Assembly (NCBI GenBank): GCA_007258455.2
Contig: VDFB02373365.1
Span: 218,359,765-218,423,764, forward strand
Length of the DNA stretch: 64,000 bases
Reading direction: 5' to 3'
Source of the DNA: Sequoia sempervirens
Lineage: Eukaryota; Streptophyta; Pinopsida; Cupressales; Cupressaceae
This document shows positions 23,194-34,769 of this stretch, in pieces (position 1 is the first letter of the stretch; each line of letters opens with the position of its first letter). The notes under the pieces were generated by a model. The model worked only from the letters and a program-made list of their open reading frames with translations, did no database searches and was not told the origin of the DNA. Made by a program: the position numbers and the translations under genes.

Positions 23194-25704
23194 ATGAACA
23201 TGGGTGGTCAGCTGGTGCGACATGAGCCTGTAGCTCATGAGTTATTATTGCAAAATCCTTAAACAGTCCAGGCATTTAGCCTCTTTGGATGGTTAAACTA
23301 CTTCTTGAGTTTAAATGCTTTCGATGAGGAGGTTGCTGGCGAATTTTTGAGAACCCTTTCTAAAGGAGAGGCTACTGTATGGGGTCTAACGGTTTTTGTA
23401 ACTGAAGAAAGAATTGCTGAAGTAAGCGGGCTTCCAGCCGTTGGAGAAAAAATTTCTTTGGATGCTTCCTCTGCAAGGGTTGAATTTTCAATACCCACTG
23501 ATGGACCTTTGGAAGTCTCCAAGAAGGGATGCAAGTGAGTATCATTGCCTCCCCCTTATTCAGAATACGTTGCTTACATAATCAGGTATCTAACATGTGA
23601 AGGTCGTTTCTCTTACCTCCATTCTTACCATTTCAAATTGTTAAGTCATATGAGATATGGGTTACATGTAAATTTTCCAAACTTCTTGTTAAAATTTCTA
23701 GAAAAAAGTTCCCATGGAACTCAACAGGGGAAAGATAATTCTATTGTTCACCATGGCCTTATCAAATTATTGATTGAATTCTCTTTGAGAGATGTCTCAC
23801 CTCTTTCCTAGAAATAATTCATTGCCCAAAAGAGCTTGCAAATTCCAGAACCCCCTAGGGTACTTACCCCACGGCCTTAGAAAAAGAAAGAATAAATTGT
23901 GTCTACCAATAGAAGAATAGGGCAAGGGTCATATGCTCCTATAGCACCTAGTCCTGCAGCTCCCCCACCAAAATCCTCTACTCGGGTACAAACTAGGTCT
24001 ACCACTAGGAGAGAGAAGGGAAAAATAAAGGCAGGAGAGTCATCTGGGGCAGAACAAACCCCAGAGTCTGACCCTCATTCTCAGAAAAGGAAATGCCCTT
24101 CTCCTGCAGCATCTTCCCCTGCAGTCGTCTCTCCTACAGCAACACCTGTTTCTATCACCAGTTCACCATTATCCTCTGGCAGGGCAGAACCCTCTAGACA
24201 AACTAGAAAAAGGAGGGCTACAAGAACACCTCCTGCAGCCACACCAGTGCTAAGAAGAGTTTCCACAAGGAAACAATGTAAGAACTCCCTTACTTCACCT
24301 CAACTAGAGGTTATTGTAATTTCAGAAGAGTCTGTGGAGTTTGAATTTGATGCTTCTCATAATGTGTTTGAGAGTGATACATAGAGTTCATTCGTTCCTG
24401 AAGAGGAACAAATTCAGATAGAGGAAATTGAGCATAATGAAAAAGGGGTACCAAGTCTTGATGACTTGGCTACCACTGCTATGCAAATTTCAGAGGAAGC
24501 AAAGTCTTCTCCACTATAGCAACAAGAATTCATCCTACAGCAAGAGCAGGAATAGACTGAACAATTGGATGTGGCCGGTGAAGCTACATTTTCCCCTGCG
24601 ACTTGTCAAGCCATTGTTGTTTATAAGAAGACATTTTTGATTGAGTTTCTAGAATATGTCAAAGATAACTGGGAACCGGTTACATTACAAACCTTGACTT
24701 TCTAGCACCTAGCCCAGACTGACATGCAAAAATGTCTATGGGAGGTAGAAAGGAAGAAACTGAAAAAGGAAATTGAAAGTTAGAAACAGGAAATTCTTGA
24801 GTTACAAGGAAAAATGAATGAAATGTTAAAAGTAACTGGTCAGATTATGGAATGCAGACCACCAACTAGAGCTTATGCTCTGTGCCTTAAGGAACAATTC
24901 TTGTGGTTCCAACTAATGAGGATTTCCAGAAATCAAGATCCTATACTTCACACTGCTAAAGAATTTTACGATGCATACCAGGCAGCCCCTAATTGGTTAA
25001 GAAATCCTCTGTGTGAATTTTATTTACATGGCTTTTTAATTTCATTTGAAATAGAATGGAACCCTCTTCTGTATATTGGTGACATCCATTTGAGATCATT
25101 TATGTCAAGGGTAGCAAATGAATAAAATTATGGCAGACAATGGGAAACATATGAGGAAGTTGAAAGGAATGAGTCTGTTCCATTGCGCCTTCAAAGTTAA
25201 GACCCCCATGCAATGTTAAAATCATGGTTTACTCTAGCATATGGCATTCATAATAATACAGCCACGATGAAAATATTTGATCTCAGGAAATAGGTATATG
25301 ATGAATTTTAGGAACAGTCATATTTGTTTTGGAGACTGTCATACACCAGAAGTGAGAAAAGGTGGGAAAGATTAACTGTTGCGCTAAGAAGGTCCGAGCC
25401 TCACAGTCCCCTAAATTTCACAGTAGCTCTTAAATGATCAAGTAGATATATACAGTTGAGACTTCAAAAGAGATTTGAACTATGGTTTCCATTGACATTC
25501 AGACCTCTTGTGCTAATGTGGCCCCTTTATCCTTACCAGGCTACAAATCTTAATGACGATTTAGAAGCTCGTAGGTATGAAAGGTGGTAGACTTTCAGAG
25601 GATTTTATTACAGGTTTGGAACTCCATTTTAGAGTCATGCTGCAACCACTGATTTTAGAGAGACCACCAGGAAAGTCAATGCTGGAGGACCACCATTGGG
25701 CTAA
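23194..25704 (+). pseudogene. Third ORF of gypsy element, envelope position
   Basis: One frame runs from an ATG at 23194 (MNMGGQLVRHEPVAHE) to the TAA at 25702, about 836 codons, broken only by point stops (mostly TAG) and with no shift that I can see. The N-terminal domain has VTEERIAEVSGLPAVGE, then YLTCEGRFSYLHSYHFKLLS and PNFLLKFL. The centre (23899-24380) is proline, serine and lysine/arginine rich with nuclear-signal-like KRRATR. A coiled-coil-like stretch follows (KKEIES...ILELQGKMNEMLK, about 24760-24840), then a W- and Y-rich C-terminal part. I see no signal peptide and no clear membrane anchor, so calling it an envelope is not supported. The N-terminal domain resembles the frame at 39954-41423 (see findings) and the family often labelled putative plant transposon protein. 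Function unknown. Confidence 0.7.
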
Positions 25705-25716
25705 ATAAGGGGCAGA
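25705..25716 (+). other. Polypurine tract of gypsy element
   Basis: ATAAGGGGCAGA lies directly before the 3' LTR start TGATGAGCCC. It is the expected plus-strand primer and confirms orientation. Confidence 0.8.
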
Positions 25717-27030
25717 TGATGAGCCCAAAATGTGCTCATAGGTTGGATATCATGATGAACTTTTAATACCTTTACTTTTGTTATTCATGGTTGTTTAAAC
25801 TCTTTTGAAACCTTTTATTGGGATATCCTATAGCAATACACTTTTATGTTCCTGCAGCCTATCATGTTGTCTTATCCATATTTATTACCCCATTTGACTC
25901 CCTAAATGACTGGTATATCGCATATAGTTTTTGAATGATAAAATAGATTTAAATATGTGATTAATGAAGGGATATTGTGTATGTACCATGTACCTTTTCT
26001 TTCGCATTTGTTACCTTGTGTTTCACAGGTTGTTGAAGAAAGTATGATTGAGTCAAGCGCAGCCGATCTCGGCCTTGCAGTAAAGTCTATTTCTTGCACG
26101 ACTTCGAGGAAGCTCTCACGAAGACTCTTTTGCCGAAACCGTTGGGAAGGATTTTTAATGACAGTCAATCTAGAAAGAGTGGAGCACTAGATTATCTCTG
26201 GATCAGGTTGAATGGATAAATTCATTTATGAAGTTTGTTCCTTGATTTTGGGATACATTTTACTTCCACGTCTTTCTTTGATAGGGTTAGTTAGTTGTTC
26301 TCGTGACTTTAAATAAGTGCTCCTCCTGCGCGAGCGAGTAGAGGATGGTTAGAAGTAAGATAGAAGCATAGTGATAGGGAGATAGAAGATATCATGTAAG
26401 AGTCAGTATGATAATAATAAAAAGCAGAATTTGTATGACAAGAGATAGAGTTTGTTGTTAGTTTTCATATCCACAAAGCAATGTATACCATTTTGAGTTT
26501 ATGAATAAAGTTTGATGAAGCTCTAAGTTCAACACTTGCATAATTAGTAGATGCTTGCTAAGGGGGCCCACTTAGTAAGTATCTGTAGCTAGTTAGTTAG
26601 CTGTTCTTTTTCTGTTGATCATTAGTTAGATTTCATCTTTGAAGTTTTCATACAAACTTAGTCTTATATTGTTCTTGTAGCATCTGGAATCCATCCCTGT
26701 GCCTTTTCCTGTAGCATAAGGCCAATTCATAGTTTGAGTCTCAGTCATAGCTGTTATGATTTATGTTTTTGTTAAATCATGATTGAGTTAAAAGAACTTT
26801 GCATTACCTTTCTGTAGCATAGATAGAATTCTTTCCAAGTATTTATTTATGTTAAGTCATGACCGAAACTAGTTCTTAGTGCATATATTGTACTGCTCCA
26901 TTCAAAGTATACGTTCCCTGGTTTGACAAGTAAATGAACATCCATAAAGAGATATTAGTCACTTGCTGGAATGTCCAATTCCTAGGATAGGTTTTACTGT
27001 GATTTTCATATCCTTTTGTGGGCGTGACCA
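25717..27030 (+). repeat. 3' LTR of gypsy element
   Basis: TGATGAGCCC...GGGCGTGACCA, 1314 bp, the same length as the 5' LTR and flanked on the right by the target duplication GATGC. Differences from the 5' LTR are mostly transitions. Confidence 0.92.
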
Positions 27031-27099
27031 GATGCCTCGTTGTGCATCATCATGAACTATGTCTAATCTTGGAGGGTTGTACAACTTGTGGCTTGGCAT
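27031..27099 (-). pseudogene. Probable first exon of the interrupted PMD gene
   Basis: On the minus strand an ATG at 27099 opens MPSHKLYNPPRLDIVHDDAQ and runs to the gypsy target site. Removing the element and one target copy joins this to 15607, where a short stretch (containing one TAG) leads to a consensus splice donor ATG|GTGAGT near 15592. The acceptor of the main body is near 15313. The reading frame, the donor and the gypsy target duplication all agree, but no homologue was available to confirm the exon. Confidence 0.5.
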
Positions 27100-27668
27100 C
27101 TTCACTCACTCTACACCAAGGTAAATTTGCAACAAGGTAAAATTCAAATGAATTGTGAAAAGAGTCATTTTCAAAAGTATATAGTAAAATCCTAGTAAAT
27201 AAATCTTATTCATTTAAAAGGGAAATTTTATTAAAATCAACATATTGGGAGCTAGAGGACTTTGTTTTTAGCGTTGTTTGTTGTTTTGAATTCATAATTT
27301 CGCTCTCATTCTCATCAACTATCTATCATTATGTGGTATGGTACTTGGAAATACCTTATGATACGACTTGCATAATTTGATGTGGTTTCATGCTCACCCT
27401 AGTTCCACCTCCATAAAGTAAGCAGAATCAAGGGGTATACATCTACCCTCAAATTCAATTCTCCATAGAAGTTTGATAAGAAGATCTTTAAATGACTAAA
27501 AAATATGTGTTGCAGGATGCGGTTCCTAGCATTGTGGTTTTGTAGGTAACTATAGTGGGGCCTTCATTCTCCCTAATGAATCCATATGATTATCCTTTTT
27601 CTTAGTAGTTGTTTTCTTTAGCTTGCATATTCAGGTAGTATCATATGACAGCTAAAGTGGGGGCTAAA
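27100..27668. other. PMD upstream region and/or remnant of a retroelement
   Basis: No coding frame stands out. The right end, GCTAAAGTGGGGGCTAAA (about 27651-27668), looks like a polypurine tract directly before an LTR start. The segment between about 27.2 and 27.65 kb could therefore be the 3' end of an internal region. The left part would be the PMD promoter side. Confidence 0.4.
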
Positions 27669-30263
27669 TGTAGTGTCAAAAAAAGTAATCATTTTTCACA
27701 CTTTATTTGAAATAATTGACACATAATTAACTTAATTATGCTTTGGAGTGTGTTGTAAGATGTTGTACACATTCACACCTCTCTAGGGTCCTTATTTAAT
27801 TAAAATATATTTAAATTTCACCTTTTATAGGAGTGTTGTAAAGTGTTGTAAGGCATTTTCACACTTTTCTAAGGCCTATTCATTTATTTAAGCCTAATGA
27901 ACCCCTCTTGTACTTAAATCAGGCCTTATTTATAGTGTTGTAAAGTGTTTAAACACGCTTTCACATCTATCTAGGGTGGTATTAATTCATGGTGGTTAAT
28001 TAGACTCAATTGTCTCTTTTAATTCAAATTCAAGCCCTATAAATTGCATCTCCTAAAGATCAATCCTAACACCCGACAATTAAATGACAACCTTGAATGT
28101 GGCAAGTTTTAGGTCCTCGAATGTGTGCTAGGACTCATTCACCACTAAGGGAAAATGGGTCCTCCCTTAACAAGACCCCACTTTCTTGGCATATTCAATT
28201 GGGTTTTTCACCCCCTTTTCACCCCTCAAAGCTTGGTCCTAGAAAATGAGCCAAGACCCATTCATCCAAAGTGGTGAATGGGTCATCCCTTAACAAGGAC
28301 CCTCTTTTTGAATTTCATCTTGGTGGGATTTTAATTAATTTCATTTCTAGATCTGAGGTTAGCCTGAATTATTTCAATTTTGGGGTTAAATCTCTAATTT
28401 AGTATAAATACAAGGTTGTTTGACATAATTTCACCTAAGAAATCTTAGGGAAAAGACTAAAGCAACATTACAAGTAAGCAAGATAGAATTCAAGCAAAAT
28501 TTAAGTTTGCAGCAGCATTTCAAGATCTTTGAGCTCATTTTGTATCCAAGATCAAGCATTATTGAAGGTTGATGATAGATGCCTATGGAGAATCATGAAG
28601 GATTCTAGGTGTTGGGAGATGCACACCTCATACAACCAAGCCTAATGACTTGTTTTTGGATTGATTCCATCTTCTATAATCATCCTATTTAGTGAGTCAT
28701 TTACATTGTTCACATCACATTCAATGGTTTTATCCTAACACAATTGGGTAAAATTTCCTTTACATTCTCTTGGATCTTAATCTTAGACACACTTAAGATT
28801 AAGATTGCACACACTATTACATGTTTCATATTTTCATTTATCATCAAAGGTCTAATTACCAAAAAGGGGTTTGACTAAGGTAAACCCCTATCCACCAACA
28901 AGATACCAATTTTGTTTTGCAGTTTATAGGTAGATCTAGATTCGAAAACAAGAAATTCAAGATGCAAAGTAGAAGAGAAAACCTAGAAGTTACAACCCAA
29001 ATTTAGGGATTTCCAAAAATTCCTAGAAGGACCCATTCACCTTTAAGGGTGAATGAGTCCCTATTGAGGGTTTCTAGGCATCAAATTATAGATATTTCAA
29101 GCTTCTTTTTCCAATTCAACGCTCCCCAGAAAGTCCTACTAGGAACCATGGTGGTGAATAAGTCCCTATTAATAGCACAAAAAAAATAAAATTCATCGGT
29201 TGCACATCATCCTTGCTTGCTTGTTCCTTCAGAAAGGTTGCAGTTTCTTTATGTTTTGTGGTCAATTTATGCATTTTGTGTGTTAGACCTAGGATTAGGG
29301 TTTGTTCATTAGCCTAATTATTTCTCCGTAAAATTGAGATCTAGCTCACCACCATGTCCTTATATATAGAGTGCAAGATCCATCAATCTTGATTCAATTC
29401 ACCTCTTGGGTTGATAGTTGTCTTAGGATTTTAGGATCTCATATTTTGAATGAAACACCCCTTATAGAGAAAAGGTGGATTGGAAGCATCCTCCTCCTCC
29501 CTTTTTATCCACATTTTAGGTATAAGAATTATCTATCATCTATCAGTCATGAGATCGTATTATTTAATATAATTATCACATTTTTTTTGGGGTATTAAGG
29601 GTCTATATGTACTCTATTAAAAATAATCATCAAATATACAAAGAAATCCTAACTACAAAACTATTTTGAACCCTTGTATTTTAATGATTAGATCTAAGGA
29701 TGAAAACCCTAGGATATGCAAAAACCCTTTGATCTTCTGTGACAAATTTTGAAATCCCTTTGGCCAAAAGAAAGCATCACATAGCAATCATGTGTGACCT
29801 TTCATGGTGGTGGATTGTTAGTTATATTGAGTTTGACTAACTTCCAAGTAGTCATGGGTGTAAGATTTGTATCTACAATTTGTTATGGGTTTTGTAGTAG
29901 CATTTCTAATGTATTACAAACCTATTTAATGTGAGAAATCCTTTACAATTTATTTTGAATCTATAGGGAACCAATTTATAATTGTGGTGATCTTTGTTAA
30001 TTCTTAAAGTTGTGTTTATGATATGCAGTTGTTATATTTGGGTAAACATATAATTTTGTAACCTATCTTTTTTATGAATTTCATCTCTAATTTATTAGGG
30101 TTTGATGCTACCAAGTGAATGTGAAGATATTGTTTTCAGTTTTGTAAGTTGACTAAAATATTTAAACCCAAACTCTATTTTTTTAAAATATTAAATACTT
30201 GCAAAGGGTTTTAAATATTGTTTACTAAAACATTTCTCTTGAGACATTATAGTGGTATCAGAG
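27669..30263 (+). mobile_element. Lone LTR with PPT-like left edge and tRNA-Met PBS on the right
   Basis: The left edge is a PPT-like GTGGGGGCTAAA followed by TGTAGTGTC at 27669. The right edge is TTGAGACA (ending about 30246), then TTATAG and TGGTATCAGAG (30253-30263), the usual tRNA-Met primer site. If both ends are right, the LTR is about 2.58 kb. Inside are three imperfect 48-bp repeats around GTGTTGTAAAGTGTTGTAA (27747, 27830, 27930). No gag or pol follows: the DUF247 flank resumes by about 30430. The element is truncated or the product of recombination. Confidence 0.55.
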
Positions 30264-32896
30264 AAAATAATTTAATAATTATTTTGTTTAAGAAAGGGTA
30301 GTAGAGATTTTTTAGGCAATATTTGTGTTAATATTCATTAGAAAAGCTATACTATTTCAATTATAAACTAGTAGCTTTCACCCAAATCTATTAGTATTCA
30401 ATAATGCTTACAACTTCTTATCAATCTATGTATATTTGGTCCAAAAAAATTTAAATGACCTTGACTATATATAAAAAGCAAATTGAATATCACCTTATGA
30501 GGTTCATAAAAGTAACCTTTATATAAGGGGTCATAAATCACCTTCTCCAACTAGGATTTAGGAATTTTTACAAAGATGGAATCATATTCTTGAGAAAATA
30601 CTATATAATTTCCTAAACCTTTTTCAATTTATTCTCATGTTGAGTGACTCATACACTATTCAATCCATTTAGTAAAATTACAGATTCTACACATCAATTT
30701 TCATAGATGCCAAATTCAAGAAATACCAATTTAGAAATGGCCTTCTTAGTAGATGCATTTATTAGGTACAAGTTGGAATCTATTATCAATATTAATTTAT
30801 TAATTTAAATCACTTATAGTTAGGATCAGAGACCTAAAAAAACTTAGATATTATCTATTTAAGTATTAGAACTAAATTGCACCAATTATATAGTCCATCT
30901 AGCATAATAATATCCATGAAAAAAAATGAATTTTAATACTTTCAAAAAAAAAAGTTCACCTAGATGGTATATGTGTAGAGAAAATAATGTGTTAAAGAGC
31001 ATAGTTGGGATCCTACCATGACATTATTAAAGTATAAAACTTCCTTAACCATAAGTATTGATGTTGATTGATTACTGTGAGAGGATATGTACTTACACAA
31101 TCCTTTAATTAAATTTTCATAATCTCTTATTTTGTGTACTTAACCTAAGATTCAATTCATTTAAATATGCATTCCTAGATGCTCAATTTAAAAATTATGG
31201 TGTTCATGTTAGTGAAAAGCATTCATATTATAAATCTTGTAAAGTGGAAATTTGTACAAGGTAACACCTATGATCTCATCCAAGGGATAGAATTATAGGT
31301 GTAGTCCAATTCAAGAAGTGCAGGATATTCAAAACTAAATAAAGTGTGCTTTGATATAAGTTATTTTCTATAGAAGAGTGAGAGAAGACTTGAAATCAAT
31401 GAGTGTGCCAAGAAAACCAAATTATGTACTAGAACCATACATACAAACACCCACACAAAATAGCTCAAAACATGAAGATGAAAATATACACTTTTCCTTC
31501 AACAAATATCTTAGAATCTTAGAGTTATAGATTGTTAGAGCTCTTAAAAAGGTCTTCTAATGTTAAATTATACATGACAATCATAAGATAGAAATTCAAG
31601 TATATAAGTTCCACTTAAGATATATACAGTGACAACAAAAATTGATTAAATTATTTTGAGAGGAAATGCATCTTATAATAATATAAATATAAAAATAAAT
31701 TTCATTCTTATTATAAGATGATTTTTTAAAATCATATTTTCAATTACATATTTATCTCTTAAAATCTATTTTCTGAAAATCTCCTCATATTCAACTTAGA
31801 TTTTTCTTTAACTCATTCAAATTTCTATATTCTAGGAACAAATTTTATAGTAATATAAATGAAAATACTAATTTCACTCTTATTATAAGGTAATTTTATT
31901 AAATCTCATTTTTAATTACATATTAATCTCTTAAATCTATTTTCTAAAATATCCTCATATTCAACTTATTTTCCTTTAATTCATTCATATATATATAGTT
32001 TGCACTTATAATAACATTGTTAAATTCTAATATTTTAAAAAAACTTAAAGTGTGATAAAATCAAATTTCCCTAACCTTGCTAGAGATAGAAAACTAAATC
32101 ACTTAATATAGATCAACACATCTAAGATTTTTTATTTCAAAAACTCATTAACTGAGATAAATATTGATAACAATTAAGTTATTCACTTGAAATTCATTAA
32201 TCCAAAGAATATTTCAAACTCAAAAACTCATTAACTAAGATAAATATTGATAACAATTAAGTTATTCGGTTGAACTTCATTAATCCAAATAATATTTCAA
32301 ACACAGTGTCTCTAAAATAGTAGAAGACTAAATTTCATGTTTGTATAGTGGTAGAAAAAAAATGTTCTATTTGAGTGAGGAAATACTTGGAATTGATGAG
32401 TGCATCAATAAAATAATATTTTGTGCTAGAATCATACATACAAACACCCACCAAAAAAACTGAAAATATGGCAATGAAAGATATACACTTTTTTCTTTTA
32501 CAATTATCTTAGAATCTTATAGTTATAAATTGTTAGAGCTCTTAAAAAGGTCCTCTGATGTAAGATTGGCCATGATCATATGAGATAGATATTCAAGTAT
32601 TTAACCACTTAAGATATATACAACAACAAAAAAATTGATTAAATACTTTTGAAAGTGAATAAATCTTATAATGATATAAATTGAAATACTAATTTCATTT
32701 TTTATTTGAAAATAATTTTATGAAGTTCCATTTTTATTTACATATTTATCTCTTAAAATCTCCACATTCGACTTTTTCTTCTTTGATTAATTCAAATATT
32801 TACATTTTACACTTGTAATGCAAATTTTAACTTAAAGATTTTGAAAAAATTGAAAGTGTGATAAATTGTCTTACTAGAAATCCAAATCATTTAATA
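30264..32896. repeat. DUF247 downstream flank, present in repeated units
   Basis: Non-coding, AT-rich. 30440-30640 matches the copy A flank near 6570-6760. Two units of about 0.9 kb lie at roughly 31360-32300 and 32310-32896, each with the order CATACATACAAACACCCAC, TTGTTAGAGCTCTTAAAAAG, CACTTAAGATATATACA and TTACATATTTATCTCTTAAA. A third, more diverged unit is at 48465-49390, downstream of copy C. No gene is seen. Confidence 0.65.
32138..32303. repeat. 83-bp tandem duplication
   Basis: Two adjacent copies starting CAAAAACTCATTAACT at 32138 and 32221 differ at only a few bases. They lie within the repeated DUF247 flank; the single-copy equivalent is at about 41629-41712. Confidence 0.85.
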
Positions 32897-32910
32897 TAGT
32901 GGAGATCTGA

Positions 32911-34769
32911 GAGCGGGAACATGGTTTTGAATTTTCTGGCTAGCAACGGGTATCTAGTTTGAAGGAAGCTGGGTCTGTGTCGAGGGGTTGTCTTTCTGGG
33001 GATGCAACAAGGGAGAATGTAGGCGAGGAGTGGGAGGGAGTGGCTTCTAAGGACTAGGGCTTGGAGAAGCGAGGAGACCCAGGTGGTAAGGTGGCTTCAA
33101 ATGGTAAGTTTTCCTTTAACTCTTTTTTGAAGGATGGAGCTAGTGGGTCTAGGTGTCTAGGAAACCAGGGTGTGGACAAGGTTTTGAGAGACCAGTCACA
33201 AGAAGATTCAAAAAGGAAGTGGGTTTTGCTATTTGGAACAAAGCCTCCTGGTAAGTCAATCTTCCCGCTAGTTAGTAATACTTTGTTCCCTTCAAGTGGG
33301 ACACATGCTATTCTTATATCTGATCTAGTGATTAATCATAACGTCTCTCTAATGGCTTCATTGCTGGTGGGAATATTTATTGGCCCTAGTCCAAATATTA
33401 AAGTGGTTAGGGATTTTGTTAAGAAAAGGTGGAGAGTTAAAGGTCAAGTAGAAGTTGTGGCTCTGCCTAAGGGTTTATTCTCCTTTTCTTTTTCCTATAA
33501 AGAGGACAAGTTAGTAGTTCTATGTGGTGGGCCTTGGGTCATTGGAAAGTCAACCTTGGCTATTAGGAAGTGGTATCCGAAAATGGACTTTTTAGAGGCT
33601 TCATTTGAAGAAATTCTTGTGTGGGTTTGGTTACCAGGCTTACCATTGGAGTTTTGGAATGAGGATGTTTTTAGGGGAATAGAAAGCTCCTTTAGGGAGT
33701 TGTTATCCATAGGTATGCCATGACTTCATCCAGGAAAAGGTTGGTTTTTTCCATAATCTATGTGGGTATCACTCAGTCTACTAATTTTCCATCATCTATA
33801 GAAATTGTGTCAAAATTTAGAAAGTGGGTTCAGTCAGTAGAGTTTGAGACTATTCCTTTTGTGTGCTTTACTTGTAAAAAAGTTAGGCATTGGGAAAGGA
33901 AATTCCCAAGCAATGTGTCTAAGACTAATGCTAAGACGACTTCCAAGGAGACCAAGATATGGAGGGTTAAAAGGGTGGAGAAACCACTAGAAGAGGTGAA
34001 TAAAGGAGATAAGAATACATTTGGGGATGGTTAGGAAAATAGTGGGGAGTGTCAAAACCCCAGTCTGGGTGCTAATAAAGCTGAGGAGCCTTTGAAAGGT
34101 TGTGAAAACCTCAAATTTCAAGAAGGGGATGCTAATGATCATAATTTAGTTGCTTTGGAATTGAGAACTATGGGATCCCAAGGGGAGAACGCAAAGATAG
34201 AAGGAGCGAGCATTGAAAAGTAGGATGAAAACATGAACTTAGTAAAGTGGGTTCTAGACAATATAGCAAAGGATTCAAAGGAAACATTTTGTTTTGGTCA
34301 AGAACCAAGAAGCAAGGCAAGTGGTGAGGAGGGCTCTATGGAGGCTGGAGAGAAGATCATTCACTCTTCTATCCAAGATGGTTTTCAAAGTTCTCTGGAG
34401 GTTGTGAAGTGCACTTTTGCAAATTTTGTGGACATCTCTAAGGCAAGGAATGATGTGGAGTGTTCACTAGAGAAGAAAGTTGTTGTAGATTTTTTTATGG
34501 ATGGGAAGGAATTCATGGGGCTTGACGACTCGGATCTTGATGAGGATAGATCATATACAAAATTTGACAAGAAGAGGAGGAAAAAAGGGAAAAAAATGAT
34601 GGGGATTTCTACAAGAAATAGATCAAAGGTGGATTACAGAGTCCAGAGAATTTTGGGAAGAAAATCATCAAAATGGCATAGGGCACAAGAATTTTTCCAA
34701 AATATTTTTGATGTGGTTCAAAGAACCATCCTTGATATTTTTCGAAGAAATACCCCATTAAAGAAATGA
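32911..34769 (+). pseudogene. LINE ORF1 protein (DUF4283 / CCHC, nucleic-acid binding)
   Basis: Frame 1 to 33723, then frame 3. The DUF4283-like part reads VRDFVKKRWRVKGQVEVVAL, LPKGLFSFSF and GGPWVIGKSTLAIRKW, then LPGLPLEFWNEDVF. The zinc knuckle is CFTCKKVRHWERKFP, in which the last Cys has become Phe (the second LINE still has CFKCQKFGHWAKKCP). A lysine-rich acidic tail ends with ARRNTPLKK-like basic residues before the TGA at 34767. Stops lie at 32950, 33055, 33721, 34033 and 34222. It would coat LINE RNA. No clear ATG is left at the 5' end, so a 5' truncation is likely. Confidence 0.75.

Larger units (their letters stand above)
15603..27035 (+). mobile_element. Ty3/gypsy element, Athila-like, with a third ORF
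   Basis: Complete in structure: target duplication GATGC (15603-15607 and 27031-27035), 1314-bp LTRs, a PBS complementary to tRNA-Asp, gag, protease, RT, RNase H, integrase, a spacer, a large extra frame, a polypurine tract and the 3' LTR. The tRNA-Asp PBS, the RT wording FTCPWGMFSYSVFPFGL and the frame downstream of integrase place it near the Athila/Tat branch, and I see no chromodomain. The two LTRs have equal length and differ at roughly 75 positions by hand count (about 6 percent), so it is old. The protein frames carry many TAG stops and at least three frameshifts, and catalytic residues are lost in RT and integrase, so it cannot move by itself. It interrupts the PMD gene just upstream of a splice donor. 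Confidence 0.9.

Noticed and set aside
23194..25704. Calling the gypsy third ORF an envelope gene
   Set aside because: Position fits, but there is no signal peptide, cleavage site or clear transmembrane anchor in the readable frame.
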